Origin: Bacteroidota bacterium
GTDB lineage: Bacteria; Bacteroidota; Bacteroidia; UKL13-3
Assembly: GCA_030680835.1 (NCBI GenBank)
Contig: JAUXUD010000033.1
Location: 55,409-119,408 of the forward strand
Reading direction: 5' to 3'
Length of the DNA stretch: 64,000 nucleotides
The notes under the pieces are model-generated. The model made no database searches and had not been told where the DNA came from. It saw only the letters and a list, made by a program, of their open reading frames with translations. Below, piece after piece: positions 23,949 to 35,000 of this stretch. Position 1 is the first letter of the stretch, and each line of letters starts with the position of its first letter. A program made the translations under genes and the position numbers.

Positions 23949-25755
23949 ATTTAACTGTATTAAAAAACGCCCACACCAATTTGGCTTTCGTTGTTCCAAT
24001 AATTTCCCTCAATTCACTTTGTTTGGTTTCCCGTATTTTTTTTACCGATTTAAGTTCCTGCAATAATAATTTGGCAGTTGAGGGGCCAATGCCTTTTATG
24101 TTTTCCAGTTCCGTTATCAGGGTGTTTTTGTTTCTTCTTTTGCGGTGGTGGGTAATTCCAAAACGGTGGGCTTCATCGCGCAATTGCTGAATGATTTTAA
24201 GCGTCTCCGATTTCTTGTCGATATACAGGGGCAAATCATCTTCCGGGAAATACAATTCTTCGAGGCGTTTGGCAATGCCCAGGATGGGAATTTTGCCGTA
24301 TATATTCAATTCTTTAAGGCTTTCAATGGCTGCACTCAACTGGCCTTTTCCCCCATCAATAATTATGAGGTTGGGGAGGGGTTGTTTTTCTTCAAGTAAG
24401 CCTCTGTATCTCCTGAACACCACTTCGCGCATGGTGGCAAAATCATCCGGACCCACAACGGTAGTTGGAATAAAATGCCGGTAATCTTTTTTGCTGGGTT
24501 TGGCATCTTTAAAAACCACACAGGCCGAAACCGGGTTGGTTCCCTGTAAATTGCTGTTATCAAAACATTCAATATGCGCAGGCAATTCGGTTAATCGTAA
24601 ATCGGTTTTCATTTGGTTCAAAATACGTTCTACTTTAAAATCGGGGTTCAGTTTTTCATACTGACTCATTTTTTCTTTCTTATAGTACATCGCATTCTTC
24701 ATGGAAAGGTCGAGCAATTTTTTCTTTTCACCTATTTTGGGTACGGTAATGGTAATATGTTCATCCTGCCAGTCGAGTTCAAAAGGAACAATAATTTCTT
24801 TGGAGTTTGAACCGTATTTATCACGCACTTCGGCTATGGCAAGACTCAGCATTTCTTCATTGCTTTCATCAAGTTTCTTTTTAATTTCAAAAGTCTGGGT
24901 TTGAATAATGATTCCGTTTGAAACTTTGAGGTAATTGGCAAAGGCAAATTTTTCGTCACTCACAATGCTGAAAATATCTATATCATGTTTGATATCGTTT
25001 ACAATCGTTGAGCGGCTTTGATAATTTTCCAGTAATTCCAGTTTTCTTTTATATCGGGATGCTTCTTCAAATTTGAGTTCATCTGAAGCTTTTTTCATGA
25101 GCACTTTAAACCGGTTTTTAACTTCTGCAAGGTTGCCTTTTAAAATACTTTTTATTTCTTTTACGTTTTGTACATAATCGGCTTCTGTTTGTAATGCAAT
25201 ACAAGGTGCCAGGCAATTCCCGATATCATACTCCAGGCAGGCTTTAAATTTATGGGACTTAATATTGGCTTCACTCAGGTTAAACGTGCAATTGCGTAAA
25301 GGGTAACTGGCTTTTATTAAATCTAAAATCGTATGCATCATATGGCCACTGGTATACGGACCAAAGTATTCGCTGCCATCTTTTACAGGTTGCCGCGTTG
25401 CAAAAATTCTTGGGAAGTGTTCATTTTTAATGCATAAGGAAGGGTATGTTTTATCATCTTTAAGACTGATATTAAACCGGGGCTGGTATTGTTTGATCAA
25501 GGAGTTTTCAAGTAGCAAGGCATCCATTTCCGTTTCAACCAATGTGTATTGAATATCACATATTTTACCAACCATTACAGCCGTTTTGCGGTTTTCATGA
25601 TGATTTTTTGTAAAGTAACTATTGACCCGTTTTTTTAAATTTTTTGCCTTGCCTATATAAATTAAATGTTGATCCGAATCATAATATTTATATATGCCCG
25701 GAGATTCGGGAAGTGAAGAAATAATACTTTTTAGATGAGACCTGTGCATGGGCAA
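23947..25755 (-). CDS. uvrC: Excinuclease ABC subunit C
   Basis: 602 residues, normal UvrC length. UvrC makes both incisions in nucleotide excision repair with UvrA and UvrB. The domains are complete: the GIY-YIG nuclease (GIY 20-22, YIG 33-35, Arg43) for the 3' cut, a Cys-containing linker, a UVR segment (KKASDELKFEEASRYKRKLE, about 215-234), the RNase H-like domain (IECFDNSNLQGTNPV, IIIDGGKGQL) for the 5' cut and a C-terminal helix-hairpin-helix pair (IKGIGPSTAKLLLQELKSVK). The start MPMHRSHLKSIISSLPESPG fits. A -7 box lies about 40 bases upstream. Confidence 0.97.
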   Translation of the reverse strand: MPMHRSHLKSIISSLPESPGIYKYYDSDQHLIYIGKAKNLKKRVNSYFTKNHHENRKTAVMVGKICDIQYTLVETEMDALLLENSLIKQYQPRFNISLKDDKTYPSLCIKNEHFPRIFATRQPVKDGSEYFGPYTSGHMMHTILDLIKASYPLRNCTFNLSEANIKSHKFKACLEYDIGNCLAPCIALQTEADYVQNVKEIKSILKGNLAEVKNRFKVLMKKASDELKFEEASRYKRKLELLENYQSRSTIVNDIKHDIDIFSIVSDEKFAFANYLKVSNGIIIQTQTFEIKKKLDESNEEMLSLAIAEVRDKYGSNSKEIIVPFELDWQDEHITITVPKIGEKKKLLDLSMKNAMYYKKEKMSQYEKLNPDFKVERILNQMKTDLRLTELPAHIECFDNSNLQGTNPVSACVVFKDAKPSKKDYRHFIPTTVVGPDDFATMREVVFRRYRGLLEEKQPLPNLIIIDGGKGQLSAAIESLKELNIYGKIPILGIAKRLEELYFPEDDLPLYIDKKSETLKIIQQLRDEAHRFGITHHRKRRNKNTLITELENIKGIGPSTAKLLLQELKSVKKIRETKQSELREIIGTTKAKLVWAFFNTVK

Positions 25756-25795
25756 ACTTAACGGATATGCATATTATAATTTGAGTAAAATTAAA

Positions 25796-25803
25796 CAAAG
25801 GTA
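25796..25803 (-). promoter_or_regulatory. -7 element of uvrC
   Basis: TACCTTTG on the minus strand matches the consensus exactly. No TTG at the expected -33 distance was found. Confidence 0.5.
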
Positions 25804-25961
25804 CGCTCGACTGAACTCATAAAAATAATTAATATAACATGAGAGGTAAAAATATAAAATAAAAAATAAAGCAACTTAAATAGAAATACAGCATTTAAAA
25901 TCAATAAAATGGAACGAAAAGAGAATATTTTGATTTAATAAATGAGATTAAAATAAAAAAG

Positions 25962-25992
25962 TTTGTTAATATTTTAATTAAAATTAACTTGC
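25962..25992 (+). promoter_or_regulatory. Possible promoter of the first giant surface gene
   Basis: TTTG (25962-25965), 19 bases, then TAACTTGC (25985-25992), one base short of the TAnnTTTG consensus. The spacing is right but the -7 match is imperfect; the leader would be about 30 nt. Confidence 0.35.
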
Positions 25993-26028
25993 TATTAAAT
26001 AGGATTCGAATTTTAATCAAAAAAACAT

Positions 26029-29000
26029 ATGGAAAAAGCATCTACAAAAACAATGAGGATAACCCGAAGCAGTATATTGCTGTTGTTGTTATTCTTTTCA
26101 TTTTATGCACAGGCTCAGGTGAATATTGCACCTAACGCAACAGCTTCGGCAAGCACTTGTAATACGGGAGCGTGCAGTACTTTAAATGACTTAAATTTTG
26201 GTACTTGTGGAACCCAACAAATGTGGATTAGCACTGCAACTCCACCGAGTGGAGCCGAATGGTTGGAGTTTACATGGACTAGTCCTGTTACTACCAATAA
26301 AATTACGATACACCATGGTCAGACAACCGGTAGATTTTTAGCTGGTGGTATTATTCAAAGTTGGAATGGATCGGCATATGTTAACCAGTTTACATTTTCA
26401 GGATTGAGCCAGTCAAATTGTGTAAATGATGTTAATTTTCCTCCATTTACAAGTACCAAGTTAAGAATTACTGGATTTGTACCTGGACCAACTGGTCAGC
26501 AATCAAACATGAATTTCCGCGAAATTGAAGTGTGGCAAGCTGTGTTAGGAATAAATAATGCAGGTGTGGTTTCAATAGATTCCCCTTCGGTGTATTGTAC
26601 TGCGGGTTTAAAAAATGTTTTTGCAACTATTAAAAATTTTGGAACTAACATTATTGATACAGTAAGTGTTGGCTGGTCGGTGAACGGCACTGCACAAACA
26701 AGCCTAACTTATTTAGGAATATTGGATACAGCAGGAGGAAGTGGTTCAAGTACTGCGCAGGTAAGTTTAGGCACGTATACTTTCCCTACTACTCCAGTTG
26801 CGTTAAAAGTATGGACTTATAATCCCAACAATTCAGCAGATACGATTAATAACAATGATACAGCATATGCAAGTAAGGCCCCATCAATGGGAGGTGTATT
26901 TACCATTGACCCTGCAGGCAGCGGAACTACGAATTTCACAACTTTTGCCGATGCCATTACTGCTTTAAATGCCAATGGTATTTGTGCTCCTGTAGTATTT
27001 AATGTGGCAGCAGGAACCTATACAGTAACCTCAGCAATTACAATAGGCAATATAGTTGGGGTAAATGCAACCAATACCATCACCTTTGAAGGTACCAATG
27101 CGGCCACAAGAATTATTACGGGAAGCATAGCAAACTCAGCTGTTATTGTTATGAACGGCAGTAAATATATTTACTGGCGAAACTTAACCGTTACCAATAC
27201 AAACCCGGCCCCGGCAGGTATTGCCATGGTAGGTGCCGTAAGTAATATTAAAATTTTTAAATGTACAGTAAATATTCCGATTCAAAGCGGAACCAGCACC
27301 ACCGGATATGGTATTATTGCTACAGGAACTGCAAATGGCTATGGCGTTTCAGGCATGAGTGGAGATTCGATAGTAATCGACAGCAATACCATTAATGGGG
27401 GAGGATATGCTCTGGTATGTTATGGTGTGCAAAATGCAAACGCAAACCGGGGAATTCAGATTCGGAATAACATTACCAATAACACCAATTATTTTGGAGC
27501 TTATATTGCCTATAATTTTAATCCACTGGATATTATTGGTAATACCTTTAATATGCAAGGACAGAATTATGGTTATTATGGTTTGTATTTTTATTACAAT
27601 CAATCAAGCAACACCACTCAGGCACATCAAATAATAGGTAACAAAATTTTAAATTTCGGTGGTTATGGAATTTATCTGTATTACCCGATAAATAATGCAT
27701 CTGCAACTCCTGTAAAAGTATATAATAATACAATAAGCAGTGGTACCAATTCCAGCTATACGGGGTATTATGGAATATACCTGTATCAGGCCAGTTCAAC
27801 CTATCAGGCCGAAATTTATCATAACACCATTGTTATGAATGGTCCGACTACATCAACCACTTATACCTGTTTTTACAATACAGGTTCCACAGTAACCCTC
27901 ATCAAAAATAATGTTTTTGCAGTTACTGCAGGAACTGCAACTCCGTTATATCTGGCAACCAATCCAACAGGTAATGTGGTTAATTATAATAATTATTATA
28001 AATATGTTACACCTGCAACAAGCAATTTGGTTTACAGAGGCGGTTTCTATAATCCTTCAACCTATAAAACGGCCACTGCCGGAGGAGACTCGTCATTTAA
28101 CGTTCTTCCTTCTTTCGTATCCATTTCACCGGTACCGGGGAATTATCATTTAACTGATGGTTGTAATGGTTATGGTTTTGATTTAACAGCATTTGTACCT
28201 ACAGATATTGATGGTGATTTGAGAGCAATAACACCAAACCCGGGCAGCGATGAATTTATAGGAGGAGTTGCCAACAACCTGTTTGCTCAAACTTTACTTA
28301 CTCCTGCTCCCCCAATAGCTTTGGGTTCACAGGATTTAAAGTTTATTGTAAAAAACATTGGTAACAATACGGTAACCAGTTTTAATGCGAGCTATAAATT
28401 AAATGCAGGTACACCGGTAACTCAGGCCTGGAGCGGTACAATGGCAAGCTGCGCACAGGATACTGTTATTTTTACAGGAGCTAACCAGGTAACCATGGGT
28501 TCAACCAATACTTTAAAAGTATATACTGCCGCACCTAATGGTAATCCCGATGCAGATAAAAACAATGATACGATATCTGTTGTTCTGTATGCACCTTTAA
28601 ACGGTACTTATACCGTTGGAGGAACTGCACCTGATTTTGCAACACCCAATGCGGCTGTAGCTGCATTGAGTGCTTTTGGTGTTGGCGGTCCGGTTATTTT
28701 TGATATTCGTCCGGGTACTTACACCGGCCAGGTGGATATTAATACTGCTATTATAGGTGCTTCAGCAACCAACACAATTACATTTGAAGGAAATAATGCT
28801 GCAACACGAATTATAACAAGCAGCACTTCAGGTGGGGTTACATTCAGAATAAAGGATGCAAAATACATTAAAGTAAGAAACCTTACCATTGCCAATACCT
28901 ATGTGGGTGGTACTTGCGGAGGTTTTGCCGTGGTGGGTTCAACTTCTTCTTATAATGCAAGTAATAATTCAATTACCAAATGTATTATTAATTTACCGGT

Positions 29001-32000
29001 TGAATCGGGCACTACATCTTATGGCTACGGTATTGTATTTACAGGTACTGTTACAGGCGCAGGCCTCGCGTCAATGGGAGCTGATTCATCGGTTATCGAC
29101 AGTAATGTTATTAATGGGGGAGCTTACGGAATTGTACATTATGGTTCTTCAAATGCTTCATACAACCGCGGAATTCAGGTACGTAATAATGTTGCCAATA
29201 ACATAAATGCTTACGGAGGATACATATCGTCTAATTATAATCCGGTTGATGTAATAGGCAATACCTTTAATATGCAGGGTCAGAATTATGGTTATTATGG
29301 TTTGTACTTTTATTATAATCAATCAAACAATGCTACTGTATCACACAATATAATCGGGAATAAAATTCAGAATTTTGGAGGATATGGACTATATTGTTAT
29401 TATCCAATTAATTCAACTGCTGCAGCTAAAGTTAAAATATATAACAATACGATAGTTGGTGGAACGGGAAGTTCGTACCCGGGTTATTATGGTGTTTACT
29501 TATATCAGGCAAACTCTGCATACATTGCCGAAGTTTACCATAATACCATTGTTATGAACGGAAGTGGTACTTCAACCAGTTATACATGTTTTTACAATAC
29601 AGGTTCAACCTCAACACGCATTAAGAACAATATTTTTGCTGTGACTGCAGGTTCATATACTCCGTTATATTTGGGAACCAACCCAACAGGAAATGTGGTT
29701 AACTATAATAATTATTATAATTATACAAATCCTGCTACAGGTAATTTGTTATATAGGAGTGGTTATTACAATCCATCCAATTACCTTTCTGCAACAGCAG
29801 GTGGAGATTCATCTTTCAATTCACGTCCTGCATTTGTTTCTATCAGTCCGGTACCGGGCAATTACCATTTAACAGATGGTTGCAACGGTTATGGCGTTGA
29901 CCTTACCGCTGATGTACCTACAGATATTGATGGTGATACAAGAGCCATTACCCCCAACCCGGGAAGTGATGAGTTTGCAGGTGGAGTTGCAGATAACATT
30001 ATGGCTTTGTCTATTCTAACCCCGGTTGCTCCAATTACATTAGGTGCACAGGATCTTAAATTTATTGTTAAAAACATTGGCAGTAATACCGTAACGAGTT
30101 TTAACGCAAGTTATAAATTAAACACCAGTTCAACAGTAACACAGGCCTGGTCGGGCAGTATGGTTACCTGTTCGCAGGATACCGTTACATTTACGGGTGC
30201 AAATCAAATTACAATGGTTTCAACCAATAACCTGAAAGTTTATACGGCTGCACCTAATGGTAATCCGGATTCTGATAAAACAAACGATACCATTACAACT
30301 GTAATGTTTGCTCCTTTAAGCGGAACATATACTGTTGGGGGTACCACCCCTGATTTTGCAAATCTTCAACTGGCAGCAGCAGCATTGTCTTATGGTGTTG
30401 GTGGACCTGTAGTTTTTGATATTCGTCCGGGTACTTATACCGGCCAGGTAATTGTTCAGGGTCCTGTTTTGGGTACTTCAGCAAGCAATACCGTAACTTT
30501 TGAAGGTAACAATGCAAGCACACGTATTGTAACCAGTAATATGAGTGGTCAGGCTACATTTAAAATTGTGAATGCCAGTTATATAAAGGTAAGAAACCTT
30601 ACTATTGAAAATACATATGCAACGGGTAATTGCGGTGCATTTGCCAGTATCGGAGCTGCCAACAGTTATCAGTCAAGTAATAATTCTATTATAAAATGTG
30701 TTATTAATTTACCTATTGAAACTACCACATCGTTTTACGGTTATGGTATTTGCTTTACTTCCAGCGCATCAGGAACGGGAGTTTCAACAATGGGTAGTGA
30801 TTCATCAGTAATTGATAGTAACGTAATAAATGGAGGTGCTTATGCAATTGTACATTATGGTACTCAAAACGCCAGTTATAACAGGGGATTAAAAATACGT
30901 AATAACGTAACCAACAATACCAGTTATTTTGGGGCATATATGCCTTATAGTTACAATGCAATTGATTTGTTGAACAATACATTTAATATGATGTCTCAGG
31001 TTTATGGTTACTATGGTGTATATTTTTATTATAACCAAAATTCAAGTTCAACCGATTCGCATAATATTAAAGGCAACAGAGTTTTAAACTTTGGTGGCTA
31101 CGGTATTTATCTGTATTACCCGCAAGCTTCGTCTACGGCTTTAAAAACCAATATATACAACAATTTAATAGTAGGCGGAATCGGCTCATCTTACCTGGGT
31201 TATTATGGAATTTATTTGTATCAGGCAAGTTCGGCATACGTTGCAGAAGTTTACCACAATACATTTGTAATGAGAAATAGTGCCGGTACTTCTACTACTT
31301 ATACCGGATTTTATAATACAGGCTCATCAAGTACCCTGATTAAAAATAATATTTTTGCAGTTACTGCCGGAGCATACACTCCATTATATTGTGCAACATC
31401 TCCGATTGGAAATAATGTAAACTATAATCTTTACTATAACGCTACAAGCCCAACTGCTACTTTATTATACAGAGGCGCCAACTATACTGCAGCCAATTAC
31501 TTGTCGGCAACAGCCGGAGGAGACTCTTCATACAATGCGAATCCTTTGTTTGTAGATCCTGCTACCTATAATTATGCAGTAACTACCTGTTTCGTAGGAA
31601 CAGATTTAACGGCACTGGTTCCAAACGACATCAACAATGTTGTTCGAAATGTTCCTCCAAAAGTGGGAGCTTATGAGAATTCAATTCCTATATCATATGG
31701 TTCAAGCAGTGCTGTTCAGGTAACGGGTGCAGTTCCTCCGGGAGCAACAGATGCAGCCGTTCTGAGAATACCTGTTGTTATGGGAGGTTGTGGAAGCGGT
31801 TTAGTGACCGACATGCGATTTAACACAGTGGGTACAACTGCTGTAGCCAATATAGTAAGTGCCAAACTATACAAAACAGGTGCTTCGCGGGTTTTCTCAA
31901 ATACAAATTTATTGGGTACCGTGTTTGCACCTTCAGGTCAGTTTGCCTTTTCTATTTCTGATCCGATTAACAGAGATTTTGGCGATACCACCAACTATTG

Positions 32001-35000
32001 GTTGGCATACGATGTGAGTGCTTCGGCAACACCAACAAATTTACTGGATGCACGGGTTGACAGTATCAATGTTCTGGGAATTTACAGAATACCTGCAAAT
32101 AATAATCCGTCAGGAAATCTTGTTGTTACTGCACCGATGACCTATGTGGGTTCTGATGTGATACATCCTCTGCTGACAACGGTTCAGCCCGGCACAGCGC
32201 AAAACCAAATATTGAGAATAAATGTGATCGGCTCATCAAGCGGTGCACCGATTAATGCAACCCAATTTGATTTTAATACCAATGGAGGTGCTCAGGATAC
32301 TTTGAACCTTTTAAATGCCAAACTTTATTATACCGGAAGCAGCTCAACTTTCTCTGCTGCTACTTTATTTGGGACCTATGCACCAACCGGACTTAGCACC
32401 ATGACCTGGCCAGGATACTCAATTACAGGCCTACAGCAATTGGCTAATAACAACAACTATTTCTGGTTAACTTATGATTTGAAATCAGGTGCTGTTTTAG
32501 GAGATTCTGTAGATGCCGAAATGGTAAGTGTGGTTGTAAACGGTACCACGCAATATCCTTCAAGTGGTGCTCCGGCCGGAAGCCGCAAAATAAGGGCTCC
32601 TTATTGTACTTCGGCAGCAACTACAACTGCGGATGGCGAAATTATGAATGTTACCGTAGGTGTATTAAACAATAGTTCAACATGTGCAACTACAGGTGGA
32701 CCTGGTTCTTTACTTAACCGGTATTCCGATTATACAAACCTTAATCCGGTAAATATGGTTGCAGGTCTTCCATTAAACTTCTCAGTTCTCACTGCTACCT
32801 GCGGTGGAAACTATACCGGTGTATTGGGTATCTGGGCAGATTTAAACGATGACGGAGATTTTATTGATGTGGGTGAAACGCTGCATATGTCGACAACCTT
32901 TACTTATGGTGCTGGTGTATACAGAACGGGTACCCTTACTATACCTTGTACAGCAAATGCCGGAGTTTTAAGAATGCGTGTTGCTCTGATTGAAACCGGT
33001 ACCTCTCCAATATCACCATGCGGTACTTATGGTTATGGTGAAACAGAAGACTATCTGATTAATGTTGTAAGCGGTTCACCTGTTCATAATGCGTCAAAGG
33101 TAGTACAGGTAACAGGTGCTGTAATAGCAGGCTCAACAGATGTGCCTATTATAAGAGTACCGGTTAAAGTACAGTCTTCTCCTTGTAACCCGGGTATTGT
33201 AACCGAGGTAAGATTAAATACATCAGGAACAAGTTTGGTTTCCAATATTGTTTCAGCCAAATTATACAAAACAGGTACATCACCTGTATTCAGTACAGGT
33301 AACCTGCTTGCTACATTGTTCTCACCAAGCGGACAAATGATTTTCAGTGTTAATGATACTGTAAATAATGACACCAATAATTACTGGCTGGCCTATGATG
33401 TATCTTCTTCTGCTGCCAACGGAGCTACTTTAGATGCAAGAGCCGACAGTATTTATGCGTTTGGTAATTACTATATTCCAAATCCAAACGACCCGGCTGG
33501 AAACAGAGTTGTTTCCGTTCCCATGTCGTATGTAAGTTCTACTTCGTTCCAGCCTGATTTAACCCAGGTTGAACAAAACTCTGTAAACAACATTATATTA
33601 ATGGTACCTGTTACCATGAGTGCTACCGGTGCTCCTGTGAACGTTACCAACTTTAATTTAAGTACAACAGGTTCAGCAGCACCTTCAACCAATATAGCCA
33701 GTGCCAAAGTATGGTATACAGGCGCAAGTTCATCCTTTGCTGCTACAACCCAGTTTGGAGCAACCTCAACTTCTCCTAACGGAGCATTTAGTGTTGCCGG
33801 TTCTCAGGCGTTAATCAATGGAGTAAACTATTTCTGGGTTACTTATAATATTCCGTCTTCTGCCATAATAGGCGACTCGGTGGATATCGTTATTAACGGA
33901 GTAACCATAGATGGCGTTCCTCAAACACCTACGGTTACAGCACCTGTAGGTTCACGCAAAATCAGGGCTCCTTATTGTATCCCTACTTATGTTGATGGTT
34001 GCGCCACGGTTGATTATATAGATTCAGTTTGGGTAGGTACAACACTTGTTAATGTATCCAATTGCAATGGTAATTACAACCATTACGCAAATGTAGTATG
34101 GCCTACTTTTTATCAGGGAGGAACCTATACAATCAAGTTGAGTTATGGTCCGGATGGGACACAATATTCACAAGCATGGATTGATTATAATAATGATGGC
34201 GATTTTGCAGATGCAGGTGAAAACTTACCTGTTCAGGTTCCGGCAAATGCAGGTTCAAATGGAAAATCATTTATTACCTTTACCATTCCTGTTTCAAACC
34301 AATCTGGTTTATTACGTTTGAGAATAAGAGGTGGCGATGATGTGCAGCCTTCACCTACCCAATATTGCGGAGCAAGTAACTCAACATGGGGCGAAACCGA
34401 AGACTATACCATCAATGTAGATGTGGCTCCTTTGGTTACTTATGTATGGACCGGAACTACTTCTACTGATGCAACTGTTGCAACCAACTGGACGCCATCA
34501 CGTACGGCTCCTAATTTAAATGACAAGTTGGTGTTTAATTTGGGCGGAACCATAAATGTTACCAATGTTCCAACCAATACCGTAAGGGCTGTTGAGCTTG
34601 CCAATTCAACTGTTGTTAATATTTCAGGTACTACCGGAAATGTTATTTCTGCAAAAGACAGTTTGATTTTAGGCGCAAATACACGGATTAATACAAATAG
34701 TTTGGTGGTTGCCGTTGGTACGGGTGTAACTTCATCAGGAGTTCAAACAGGTACCGGTAAAGTTTATGGAAATATGAGATTATGGGTGGGTTCAACAACT
34801 ACATCTGTGAGCTTCCCATTATCTGATAATGCAGGTACCACCAGAACAGTAGGTTTAACTTATACAACAGCTCCTACCACAACAGGTTCAATTACCGCAG
34901 CTTTCGTTGCTACAGCACCCGGAAATGCAGGCTTACCAATAACCGATGCTGGTATTACAGCTAAGAGAGCAGGTATCAATGGATTCTGGACACTGGCTAC

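Noticed and set aside
23727..24066. Frames of 60-98 codons in both directions near the uvrC 3' end
   Set aside because: They arise from the nested inverted repeats and heptads.
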